Source: Auanema rhodensis
Lineage: Eukaryota > Nematoda > Chromadorea > Rhabditida > Rhabditidae
Reading direction: 5' to 3'
NCBI GenBank assembly: GCA_964057225.1
Contig: OZ059898.1
Location: forward strand, 11,532,001 to 11,596,000
Length of the DNA: 64,000 nucleotides
The notes below the pieces were generated by a model that saw only the letters and a list, made by a program, of their open reading frames with translations, did not search any database and was not told where the DNA came from. The position numbers and the translations under genes are program-made. Positions 13,251 to 24,439 of this stretch are shown one piece after another (position 1 is the first letter of the stretch; each line of letters opens with the position of its first letter).

Positions 13251-15239
13251 TCCGTTTATATATTTCTTAGCATCTCTATGAATTTTAGTAATTCATATAT
13301 TCCACGCAACATCTCAGGGGATCAGAAGACTATCCAGTGTAAAATGATTTCAAATTCTCATATAGATTTGCCTAGGAGCGCATTGATTTCCGGAAACGGG
13401 TCGTCAAGACGGTTCTTTTGGTTGTTAAGCAGCAAAAAGCGATTGAAGACATTGGTCGATGCATTAAGCTTACTGATTTTCATGTAAAAATTTACACATA
13501 AAGCCATAGACTATGGGAATATATCAAAAATCTTCAAAAAGAAGTTGTGAAGAACTTTGTATGAGATGATGCAAGCAAGCGAAAGATTGAGAGAAAAAGA
13601 TAGAAGCAGTAAAGAGAGCGAATAAGAAGTTTTGAAGACGAGCCAAATGTTGTCCACAATCGGTGGTCGAAAAGACCAAGACATATGAGTGTCAAGCAGT
13701 GGTCCGCTTATTTTGATGCCATAGATCTTGTCTCAGTACAACGGAGCAGCAGCAACAATTTTCCAAAAACTCGACATCGTGATTTTGTGATACAAAATAT
13801 AGCCGCTGCAAGATTAAACACAAAAAAATAAAAAAATATATACAACGGAATCATCTCTATATCCTAATATTGGGAATAGAGCAACTGGAACTAGATGTGA
13901 ATGTGGAAAAGAATCTGGGAGCTGCTGGCCAAGCAAATGCGGGGTTCAGTCGAGCAATTCTGGCAACTAAATGCTGTCTTAAATATTTTTTTTGTCTTGC
14001 ATCTCAGTCTGAAGCTGGAAAATTTCCTTTGCAACTTCTCAAAGTTTCAGATCATAATGGTAGGCACAAGTTTAAGACAATGATTTGATGACGCCGAATG
14101 AAGAATGGAGAAAACGAAAGTTACATGAAATTTCGCTTAAAAGTTATTTGAAAATTTAAAGGAAGGAAAGAAAGATGAAGCTCTTCATCCGCTTATTGAA
14201 GATTCTGTTACCGGATCTGCTTCATGGAATACTAGGCATGTTTAGCTCCGTATGACAGCCATCTATTTTTAGAATTGAATACTTAATGGCCTTTAAACAT
14301 AACTAATAACAAATGACATATTGGTTTTAGATTGAACGGTCAATAAACACGACATATCATTACAGGTGTTTCTTCAAAAAAATCTAATAAAAACTTCAAA
14401 AAAAGGAGAAAAAACATCAATGTATATGGATGGAAGCTGAAGGTAAATATTCAGCAGCACCAGCAGCTTATCTAGCTTTTTTAACCACAATTTGTGGATT
14501 TGATATTTTTGTGCTGGAAAAATTTAGGCAGCTCTGAGAGCTACTCGAGAGTATTAAATGATACAAGTGAGACGAAAAAACTGCACAAATGACTAAGAAG
14601 AAGCGCTGCAAAGGCATCTGTCTGTTATTTCCATGAATATTACATAAACGGACAAAGGAGATGTCGAAGTAGAAGAAAGCGGAATAGAAGGAAGTGTCCT
14701 TTGGAACAACGAATGTAATTTGGAAGAAGCTCGAGTAAAATGAGGTACACCAGAGTCTATGGATGGAAATCCTCATCGTTGTTCATCCATCCAGGCTCAT
14801 ACAGAAAATTAATGATACAACGAAAAAAAAAAGAAGGATAGATAAAGTCGACGACAAAGAACTCCAAAAGCAAAAAAAAAGAGAAATTTCAATTTCTGGA
14901 TGCTTCAACAACGCTCACAAGTATACGAGACAGAGCTGACGAAGGTAGAGAGAGAGTTAAATTGATTTAATTTTTTCTTATTCATTCCTTCAAAACTAAA
15001 TTTTCACGCATTTACAAATATGGTAACATTCTATTAATCTGAGTGAATTGCAAAGCATGGACCAATGCAATTAGAACCTGACACAACCTCTTTAGTGGAC
15101 GGAAAGATATAAAAGGAACGAAAATGGAGCGAAAGTAGGATAGAGAAGGGATAGGAACGAGAAAAGGAGCCTAAGAGCAAAAGACAACCGTTCAAGAGCC
15201 ATATCACTGATTCAAATAAAATTAATATCTACATTTAAT

Positions 15240-15280
15240 TGACGTATTACGTCATTTGACGTCAACACGTGTAGTACGTG
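15240..15280. promoter_or_regulatory. Cluster of CRE-like and E-box palindromes
   Basis: Within 41 bp lie TGACGTATTACGTCA (15240-15254, two CRE half-sites facing each other), an exact TGACGTCA (15257-15264), ACACGTGT with a CACGTG core (15266-15271) and a further TACGTG. TGACGTCA is the CREB/ATF consensus and CACGTG a bHLH E-box. The nearest known start codon, that of LRCH, is 5.2 kb away, so the target is unknown. Binding is inferred from consensus only. Confidence 0.4.
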
Positions 15281-17179
15281 GGAATATTCAAAATATAGTA
15301 GTGAACTAGACATTCTTATTATTATTGTTTTTGCATAAGATATGAGAGCGTTGAAATAGGATAACTTTTTTCAATGCTCATGCAAGCTTCTGGTTAACAA
15401 AATAAAAATACGATGAATAAAGATTATTATTTTAATCTGTTCAATAGAATAAAGAATGATATGCGAGGACAATAACGAGTTTTTTTTTTGTGAAAATCTT
15501 TTACTCACTTCTTACTATAAGTTAGAAGGCTCTTGTGTACTTTAGGAAACAATAGAGACGATTGGGTGAGAGACATAGGAAATGGCTGGTCTACTCACTA
15601 TCTGACTGCGTGTGTATATGATCTATGCATGTATTTACCTATTGACTATTAGAAATTTGTAAATAAAAAGACGAAAAAAAATCAAATGGAACATTATTTC
15701 TTCCGTAAAACCGATTGAAAATTCGTTTTCTGGAGGGTGCAGAGAAAAAAAAGAAACCATGATAGGCAGAATAGTAGAAACATAGAAGAGAAGAACGGAG
15801 AGAAAGAGAGAGAAAGAGGTAGATTAGAAATTAGAACGGGCTTCACAAAGCAAGCAAGACAGAGTCTGTTGAAGAAGAGAGAAAGAGATAAACAGGAGAA
15901 GGTGAAAGAATGAGGAGGAATATAAAAACAAAAAAAACCACTATGTGATAATTGAGATAACAAGAAAAGTTAAAAAAAAAGTGAAATCGAATGAGTGACT
16001 ACTACTAAGAGAAATTAAAGCTTGTTTTTCAGCTCAAAAGAAATATCGTATAGAAAACTAGACATTTTAATTTGACTTGTCAAATTATTCGACTCAAATA
16101 TTGATGTCCAGGTTTTTAAGAACGAAGAAGAAGATGGATAATGCTAAATCATCTTGTTTTACTCATGTGTGGATCGTCTGTTTGTTATCCGTTTTTTTGA
16201 AGTTTTTTCTGTTCGTCTTGCATGCATAGGCTTCAGTTGCACAGCAGCACAAGTTTTGAGAAAATAAATCTCAAAAAAAATTGAAAAAGGATAGAAAATA
16301 ATCAATATAATGAAATTAGAATTTATTTTGATGAAGCTAAAAATAAATATTTTCATTAATTTCTCATATAGAAATTGAAAAAAAATATATTAAGACTTTT
16401 ATAACTGTACTGAATATGATCTTTTGCAGAAATGTGAGATGTAGACAAGCAGACTAGGAGTAAACTCAAAGCTGAAATACTAGACGAGCGTACAAAAAGT
16501 TTGAAGATGTAAGCTGAACATCAACTTAAAATTATATTTAAAAACTATATTATTTCTAATTCATATCTATATTTTATAATTATAAGGTTTTTTTTGGAAA
16601 AAAAAAACAAAAAAAAATGAAATGAAATTTTGATCTTCTCAACATTTCCGTGCCCGAATTTTGGTCGGATGTTCGTAATGTTGATACAGATGGCTGCAAT
16701 TTCTATATAAAGACATCGTTTCACATTGCCCATTATGACGAGGATATTTTCTGATTCAATGTAAGATTCGTATATATTATAGTTATGATAATCATAATAA
16801 AATAAAAAAGTTGTATGTGTAACATAAGATAAAAGGCGTTAAAATGAATTAAAAAGTCTTTAAAGGTGGGAACGAGTTGGAAAATGACAAAATTGAAAAG
16901 AAGAGCTGAAATTGCACAAATATATGAGATGTTCTTGTGGTTAAAATAGTGAAATAAAAGTTTATGCAATACCAGAAGCATCATAAAAAATGATTTTTCA
17001 TCGTTTATTTCTTCCAAAAAATATATTGTAATCTTGATGTAGTTCTTTAAGCTTCTATGTGTGTGTGTATCTGGAAAATGTTGTAATGACAGAAATCAGA
17101 AACATATGCTAAACTTCTCTTTTTTTCTTTAAATTTCTACTTATTTGAATAGTTTTTATGACTGAAACCTGTGTATGTT

Positions 17180-17197
17180 TGAGAGAGAGAAGGAGAA

Positions 17198-17236
<39 letters not shown>

Positions 17237-17271
17237 GAGAGAAAGAGAGAGAAAGAGAAAGAGAGAGAGAA
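17180..17271. repeat. GA microsatellite, about 90 bp
   Basis: Nearly continuous (GA)n with occasional AA or C interruptions. The overlapping minus-strand frame is a Ser/Leu artefact of the repeat. Confidence 0.95.
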
Positions 17272-17640
17272 ATGGAGGAGAATGTCTCGGTTTCTTCCAT
17301 GCTGTTCAATACAAATTATTTTTTACTCAATTAAGACAGATTCTTTTTATCTAACATCCATTAACTTCTAAGTTCAAATTGAAATCCATCAAACAATTGA
17401 GAAAGGCAATATGTATCTCCTAAGGCTAATTGACACAAAACAAAGTTACAACAACATCACTATCTCTCTAATTATTTCTTCAATTTTTTTACTCAAAAAA
17501 TTATTCGAATACCTAATTACATATGTTTTAAAGACAATATATTATTATATATTAATTCTATTTCTGAAAATATTTTTAATTTGCACGCAAACTGAATAGA
17601 ATAATTTGTGAGCCAGCTTATCAAAGCTTTTAGTTTTTGG

Positions 17641-17775
17641 AAAAAAAAAGTTATGTGAACATCGCAGTGAGCATCATGGCTCGCTGCCGTGCTGAGGGGT
17701 GCAAGCAATTTCTCATTTTTACTAACATAATCATACTTTGCGGTTGCACTCCTCGAATATGAGAAGATTAACGTT
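17641..17775 (-). ncRNA. Candidate structured small RNA ending in a T9 run
   Basis: Read on the minus strand, about 125 bases contain GAGGAGTGCAA paired with TTGCACCCCTC (10 of 11), GCAGCGAGC paired with GCTCACTGC across a 6-base loop (8 Watson-Crick pairs plus one G-T), and TTCTCAT paired with ATGAGAA in an order that crosses the first stem. The element ends in nine T, like an RNA polymerase III terminator. It is more GC-rich than its surroundings and starts about 80 bp past the acetyltransferase stop codon. It matches no snRNA, tRNA, SRP, Y or spliced-leader RNA that could be recalled. An 89-codon frame covers the same bases, so a coding role is not excluded. Confidence 0.25.
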
Positions 17776-17854
17776 TCATCAAACATAGTTCTTATTGAAA
17801 TTGGAATTTTTACTTTGGAAGCATAGCAATATCTAAATAGAAAAAAGAAATAAT

Positions 17855-18998
17855 TTAAGCTTTAATAGGTTGTATGAGTTCATCGAATAGATCTTCTCGC
17901 AATGGCTTCCATTTCAATTCCATTTTGGTTGAACCATCAACTGTTTTCAATAAAAAATTTCCGTCTTTATCTTTCCATTCATTATAATGAAGAGTAAGCA
18001 ATGTCTGGAAAGTTTTTTTCTTATTTAAAAATAAAATAAGAAAATCATCTTTACCTGAAAACCTTCTTTATCTAAAAGTCTTTGATTAGCAACAGAAGAT
18101 GTTTCAGATACCATACCATCAACGTTATATCTCTTAAAAATTTATAAGATTAGGTTTGACACTGAAATAACTTCGAGTATTATTGAAATACCTTCACTAG
18201 ATTACGATTCATATAATACTTTTGCATTGTTGATCCAATTCCTTTACGTTGATGTTCCCGAGCTACGCTACTCATTTCACTGAAAGACGATGAAAAGTAC
18301 AAAATGAGAGAGTACTTCTGATGTTTTACCGATGAAGTACTCTATGAACAGTTGGATCAACCATTTTCCAAAATGAATCATGAACAATGTTTGTAACTTC
18401 ATCTGAGATTTCAGTTATTAGTTTGTTAGTTTCTCCATATTGTTACCATGAGCTGCAGCCACAATATCAGTTCGAGTACTAGTATCATAATATGCTTCAG
18501 GTTCTTCATCTCTCAACCATAAAGAGCAAAGTAACACTCCTACCAAGCTACCGCTTACTGGAATAATAGTACAAAGTTTAATCTTCTTAGAAATGTCCTT
18601 GGTTCTTTGGCATAAAATGCCATATACAGTTGCACTAATGATGAATTATTCACAATTGAACTTCGATACATTGAATTTCAAAAATACTTCTTTAGAAATT
18701 ACAACAGAATATTTTTGAAAATAGCATGTTGTCAACTACCTTTACACCGGCAAACAACAGATAGTTCATCCTGTAAACATCGGTCAAGAATAACTTTCAT
18801 GACTGGCTTAAAGTCAACATCACGAATATTAGCGGCCTGAATTTCGTGTTAAACCAATTCTTTTCGACAATTTTTCTTTGCATAATATTGGTTAGAACAA
18901 CATACTCTATTCAATGGTTCATCAAAAAGATAATATTTCAAAAGAAATTCTTCGATTTCCAATCGATCTGACAATTCGGCGAAACGAAAATCGTACAT
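17855..18998 (-). CDS. GNAT N-acetyltransferase, dopamine/arylalkylamine type
   Basis: Seven exons: 18906-18998, 18740-18836, 18447-18557, 18330-18402, 18192-18279, 18055-18132, 17855-18004; 229 aa. The start MYDFRF followed by FDEPLNR matches the N-terminus of invertebrate arylalkylamine/dopamine N-acetyltransferase-like proteins. Beta strand 4 and the acetyl-CoA loop are clear at about residues 126-141 (EMSSVAREHQRKGIGS), which contains the Q/R-x-x-G-x-G/A signature. Family knowledge: these enzymes move acetyl from acetyl-CoA to amines such as dopamine, serotonin or octopamine, in the cytoplasm; the true substrate is not fixed by sequence. The chosen ATG follows a CTTCTTCCAG acceptor. An in-frame ATG at 19037, after another acceptor, would add 13 residues. 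Confidence 0.85.
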
Positions 18999-20250
18999 TC
19001 TCAAATCTGGAAGAAGACGAAAAAAAAATATTTTCATATGAAAAACTGAAAATAAAACATGTAAGCAAGCGTATGCAAGAAATTTAAAACAATTTAATTT
19101 TTTTTTTCAATGAAATGTTTATAAGAGGTGTCTTGTCTAAAACATAAAATTTTTATCTGAGAATTATGAAAGAAAACTTATTTTTTTAAAATATTTAATA
19201 AAGACATGTACATATATATATATATGTTTAATTAATTATAAGAAATCAAAAAAAAATGATGAAGATTTGTTCAAAGAATATGCTGCATAGCAACACCTTA
19301 TGTAGCCAGCTGGACGTCTCTCTCTCGCTCTCTTGTCTTTACTGATTATGAGAAATTTTTTTCGTTTTTTTTATGATAACTGATATCATCTTCAGACATG
19401 GGACAGGTACAGACTGGTCGAAACAAGTTCCAGTTTCGTTTCGTATATTCTTCCAAAAATATAATTGGTTACTTACTCTTTATCTTGATTCGAGGAACAT
19501 AATCAATAAAAAAAAAGAATTCATGATAATTGAAAGTCAAGAAGGTTCAAGGAAACCGATTTCAGAATAGTTTTTTTGCAGAAAGACAGACAAAGTTCAT
19601 TGTATTGTAATTATTATACTTATATTTTATTATTTTAAAACTTTAAAATATTTATAATATAATAAAATTTATTTATATCAACTCTACATAAGAAATAGTA
19701 CATAATGTTTGAAAGAATTTCACAAATAACTAGGAAATGAAGATTTTGAAGAGTCAAATTCTCTTACATGTGCTAATAAAAATAATTTGTATAAGTATGC
19801 TTAGATCATGGGAAATAATGACTATTTCAATCAGTTTGTTTTCATGTAGTAGTATGTATCTATGTATATAATCTGAGGTTGTATGTATGTGAGAGTTGAG
19901 CAGTTCTGAATAATTGAGGTAAAACCTGAAACATATGTTGGAAATATAAGATGAAAACGACAAAATAATGCAAAGACATGAAGGAAAGGATTGATGAACA
20001 TAACGGAAAAGAAGAAAAATGATTATTGTTATTTTGTCATTAGTTCAATGAATATAAGTAAGGCCATGGAAAGAGGAAATCAAGATCACCGGAATGTGTG
20101 AGAAGTATCATTTGAAATTCTAATAAAATCCTTTTAAATTAGAAATCGGAATGCGAAGCATGATTCAATGAGTGCCTGAATTTGTGTGCATGAAGCTTGA
20201 GGGAAATATCTGCAAAGACAAAGTTTAGTTATATATTCTCTCAATCTCAT
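18999..20250. other. Intergenic, no gene seen
   Basis: AT-rich with short frames only. It holds the 5' flank of the acetyltransferase gene and the 3' flank of the Thr-rich gene. Confidence 0.6.
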
Positions 20251-23200
20251 CTAGAACCTCTTAGCTATTTGGCAATTTCGTTGTGTCCATTCAGATGGAT
20301 CAGTGATCTTGAAGACTCTGGTAAACTTGTTGATTGCAGCACACTGAAATTCCGAATGAAATTAATTCTATTTTTAGGTAATAGAGTACTGTTGTGAGTA
20401 ATATCAAAGCTTATATTCGTACTTAGAAGAAATTTTGAAATTTTGATATGAATTAGTAAACTTTGAGAATTTCAATTCACATGCTGTACACTTATACATG
20501 CGTCTATTTTTACATCCAAAAGATTAAACAACATCTATTTCATATTATTTTCAATAATATGGATTTCAGAAAAATAGGAAGAAGGCTAGATTTCAAGTTG
20601 CTGTTTCAAGCATTTACCTGAGCTGGTCGGAGACGATATTTCACACGTTCAGTTGTTGTAGATTCAGGAGTAGTTGTGATTGATCCGAAAACTATTTCTT
20701 CTTGTTTTTCCTTAATCAAGCGGACACGTTCCTTTAAATTAGAAAATATGTTAACAACTATTCAGATAATACTAAACCTCTTCCAATCGTTTATGTTGTA
20801 AAAGGAGCTCTTGTTGACGTGCTTCAGCTTCACGAAGAACCTCAGATCGTCTTTTCATGTCTTGTTCTTGAGCCAGCATTTCGTCTCTCCAACGATTCTG
20901 TCTTTCCTGCTCTTCAACTTCATTTTGGCGTTCACGAGTTTCTTCTTCTTGCTTTATCTGAAACAAACTCAGTTGACTCGCATTGTCTTTGAATATTACT
21001 TGTTCAGCCTTGATACGTTCATCACGTATTTGTTGCTCATACTCAGCGGCTTCCTTCAAAGCTTTATTGGCTTGCATTCTTCTGATTTCACTGATTTTAG
21101 ATATTTCTGATTCAACTGGAGCAACAACAACAGGGTTCAACTCATTTGGTGGTGTTACAGTTACTTCACTAGTCAATTGGACATTTCTGAACATGATGCC
21201 AATTAAACACTGAGTTAAATAAAGCTTACGATGGAGCTCCAAAGTTGGGACTAATTAGTGGAGCTTGATGTTGTTGGAATGTCTTGGTTGCTTCTCCAAT
21301 CAATCCAGAGATAAGAGAAGTGATTGGATCTTGGGATACAGATGGAGGCATATTATGACTGAAATAAGAAACAATTTGTTTTGCAAGTTGAAAAGAAGAG
21401 CTTACTCAATGGTTTGATCACCGAAGTTGGATTTTTTAAATTGTTCTCTAGCATTTTCAATGGCAAAGGAAAGAGCTGGTGATTCATGAGTTGTTACCTC
21501 GAATACAGATGGGGCTGTGGTTTCGGTAATGCTGGAATCATCATCTTCTACATCATCATTGTTTGAGGACATGGTGATGAAAGCAGGACCAGAGTCGTTA
21601 GCCTTCTCTTCTTCGGTTGTTGTGGTTTCTTCAGCCTCAGTAGTTGTTTCAGGTGCTTTTGTGGTAGTGGTCTTTGGAGCCTTGGTTCGGTTTTTACGAT
21701 TTTTCTTTGTTATTGGAGCAGCAGTTGTTGTTTCTTTCTCTGTAGTTTCATCCTCTGTGGTTGTGGTTGCACTTTCAGTGGTGGTAGTAGCTTCGGTGGA
21801 GGTTGCAGCTTCAGTGGTGGTAGTAGCTTCGGTGGTAGTAGCTTCAGTGGTAGTTGTTGCTTCAGTGGTAGTTAGGTCTTCAGTAGTAGTAGCAGCTTCA
21901 GTAGTAGTAGTAGCTTCAGTGGTGGTAGCTTCGGTAGTGGTGGTAGCTTCCGTTGTAGTTGGAGCTTCAGTGGTAGTAGTAGCTTCCGTGGTGGTAGTAG
22001 CCTCGGTGGTAGTAGAAGGAATTTCAGTAGTAGTTGTTGTAGCCTCAGCTGTGGTTGTAGAAGGCTCCTCAGTGGTTGCAGCAACAGTAGAAGAAGCAGT
22101 TTCAGTAGTTGTTTCGATAGTAGTGGATGCAGTTGAGGTTTCTTCATGTATAGTATCATCTTTGACATCTTTGGCATTCTTTTCTTCATGTTTCTTCTTC
22201 TCTTGGTCTTCCAATCTCTTCTTGCTTTGTTTTAAAGATTCCAACTTGTTTTTCAATCGTTTTACAAGTTGACGCCAACGTTCAGGAAGGACCTTGAATA
22301 AATATAATTTCATTTGAATCTATTGTTTGAACAACTTACAACTTTAGTTACTGCACGACTTGTAGATGTTGTAGTTTCAGTTTCATCTGCTTTTTCAACA
22401 TCTGTAATAGGATAATGCACAAATGTACTCTCTTGATTCTTACCAGCAGCTTCTGTTGTAGTTTTTACTTCAGATTCTGACTTCTTTTCAATGTCAACAG
22501 GCTTTTTAGTTTCCGCGCTATCAAGAGATGAAGAAAATTCTGGCTTTTCAACTTTCTTTTCGGATTTTTTCTTCTCAGCCTTTTCAGTCGTGGCTACTAC
22601 TGATTCAGAAGTAGTGGTAGATGTTTGTTCATCTTCAGTTGTTGTTTCAACAGCAGCTGCACTTGTTGTAGATGGTTCTTCAGTCGTTGTGGTAGCAGGT
22701 ACATCCTCAGTAGTTGTAGTTTCAGATGTTGTTGAAGTTGGTTCTTCTGTTGTAGTACTTGTTGCCTCAGTAGTTGGCTCAAGTGTAGTGGTAGTAGTAG
22801 TGGTTGTCGTCTCTACAGTTGTGGTAGAACTTTCAGTGGCAGAAGTAGTTGGAGCCTCAGTAGTAGTTGTAGTAGTTTCAACTGTGGTTGTGGTTGGAAT
22901 AGTTGAAGTTCCTGTTGTAGTTGGTACCGTGGTGGATACTGTGGTAGTTGGAACAGTTGTAGTTTCAGTTGTGGTTTCAGGAGTCGTCTCAGTGGTGGTG
23001 GTACTAGCTTCAGTTGTGGTGGTAGTAGAAGTAGTAGTTGTTTTAGTTGGCTTATGCTTAGTAGTCTTGTGTTTAAATGCAGAAGTTTGAGAGTGTGTTG
23101 TTGTGGGAGCTTTAGTAGTTGAAGTCACTGTGGATGCTACTTCTTCAATTGTTGTGGTTGGCTCTTCGGTAGTTGTGGTTGGCTCCACGGATGTTGTAGT

Positions 23201-24439
23201 TGGCTTCTCGGGAGTTGTGGTTGGCTCTTCGGTAGTTGTGGTTGGCTCTTCGGTAGTGGTGGTTGGCTCTTCGGTAGTTGTGGTTGGCTCCTCGGTAGTT
23301 GTGGTTGGCTCCTCGGTAGTTGTGGTTGGCTCCTCGGTAGTTGTGGTTGGCTCCTCGGTAGTTGTGGTTGGCTCCTCGGTAGTTGTGGTTGGCTCCTCGG
23401 TAGTTGTGGTTGGCTCTTCAGTAGTAGTTGTTGTGGTAGTAGTCTTGAAAACCTTTGCTGGAGCTCTACGAATTTCTGATGATGTTGATAGTTCGAAAGG
23501 TTGCTCTGTGACTGTTTCAGTTGTTGTAGGAATTGGTGTTGTTGGAGCAATTGTACTAGAAACAACCTATAAATAGAAGATTTATTCAAAAACAAATCCA
23601 ATTTCTCATTAAAAACCGTTGTAATCATTTCATCAGCAGATTGTGCAATCTCGTTCACAACACTTTCTCCTGTTGGATTTGGATCTGGAGCTGGGTGAAC
23701 GTCAACATCATTGTTTCCACTAATTATCTGAAACATAACTCATCAATAAATGTAATTAAGAATTAGATGAAGATGAGAAATACAGTTTTGTTGACCAAAA
23801 TATCAGAAAATCGACATGTAATCTGATAAAAACCTATTTCAAAAACTTTTTTCGGTTCTTCTTCTTTTCTTTTTTTTTTGCCAAAGTTATATGAGACTCA
23901 ACAGCAGTTTCATTACCTTCTCCTGTGATTGAACATCAAAGGGATTGGTGTTTATCTCTGGTATGCATCGGCATGTACAATCACATGTATTCTGCTTGAT
24001 GTTCTTTTTTATGTGAAATTCTGAAAAAAAATTAATTTTAGCAATATACATGTATATCATGGCCATCAATTTCAATTAATAGAATCATTTTTTTTTCAAA
24101 AATACATGATGGGGGGACAAATCTTTTTGCAAATAGCCTTGACAAGTGATGAGATGACCGATTTTGTGAATAAACTTCGTTCTATATTGCCAACTTTGAA
24201 CTGATTATTACATTAAAATGTGGTCAGTATATGAATGATTACAGAATTTGTAGACATTATTGTACTTTTATGTACAAAAATTTTAATTTTTCTTAAAACT
24301 TAAGTTTTAAATTTTGAAAATTAAAGAAGCATAAGAATTTATGAAAACCTTTTGTTCCATCTGCGTGCAGAGTCTTGCTGAGCATGGAACTAGCAGAAAC
24401 TAGAGCCGGTATTAACCACAACAATATTAAAATTTTCAT
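20251..24439 (-). CDS. Secreted threonine-rich mucin-like protein with coiled-coil tail
   Basis: Exons 24349-24439, 23917-24020, 23617-23727, 22444-23566, 22340-22401, 21406-22292, 21230-21358, 21000-21186, 20778-20957, 20618-20731, 20251-20343; about 1026 aa. Residues 1-16 are a signal peptide (MKILILLWLIPALVSA). Exon 2 carries a small Cys cluster (CDCTCRC). Residues about 103-740 are dominated by Thr with Pro, Glu and Val, typical of heavily O-glycosylated mucin segments, split by a Lys/Glu-rich block. Residues about 836-990 are a charged, Glu/Arg/Gln-rich coiled coil, and the last exon has two Cys. No known enzymatic domain is seen and no orthologue is named; a cuticle, glycocalyx or luminal coat role is inference. 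Introns 20958-20999 and 22402-22443 are both 42 bp, in frame and free of stops, so each could be retained and add 14 residues. Long Val-rich frames on the plus strand are shadows of the Thr codons. Confidence 0.8.
23151..23430 (-). repeat. 21-bp coding tandem repeat, about 13 copies
   Basis: Units recur every 21 bp and encode PTTTTEE-type heptads in the Thr-rich protein. Nine units at the exon's 3' end in gene direction are nearly identical, while three nearer 23151-23215 have diverged (TTC, CAC and TTCTCG variants). The pattern is typical of replication slippage, so copy number probably differs between individuals. Confidence 0.95.

Larger units (their letters stand above)
10040..17640. other. 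Gene-poor, purine-skewed stretch upstream of the LRCH gene
   Basis: No chain of phase-matched exons or recognisable domain was found on either strand. From about 9.5 to 16 kb the plus strand is markedly rich in A and G with many GAAAG/GAGAG runs, for example 10441-11000 and 15780-15930, so the minus strand is pyrimidine-rich. Frames of 60-130 codons on the minus strand are Phe/Leu/Ser-rich products of this skew. The region probably contains the LRCH promoter or a long 5' intron. Confidence 0.5.

Noticed and set aside
13870-14088. Two overlapping plus-strand frames of 72 and 60 codons
   Set aside because: No partner exons, no recognised motif, and two frames open at once argue for chance.
21517-23576. 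Long Val-rich open frames on the plus strand (251, 199 and 157 codons)
   Set aside because: They are reverse-strand shadows of the ACA/ACT/ACC threonine codons and PTTTTEE repeats in the minus-strand mucin-like gene.
21872-23736. Gln/Leu/Pro-rich frames on the minus strand over the same repeats
   Set aside because: They are out-of-frame readings of the Thr-rich exons; splice phases select the Thr frame.
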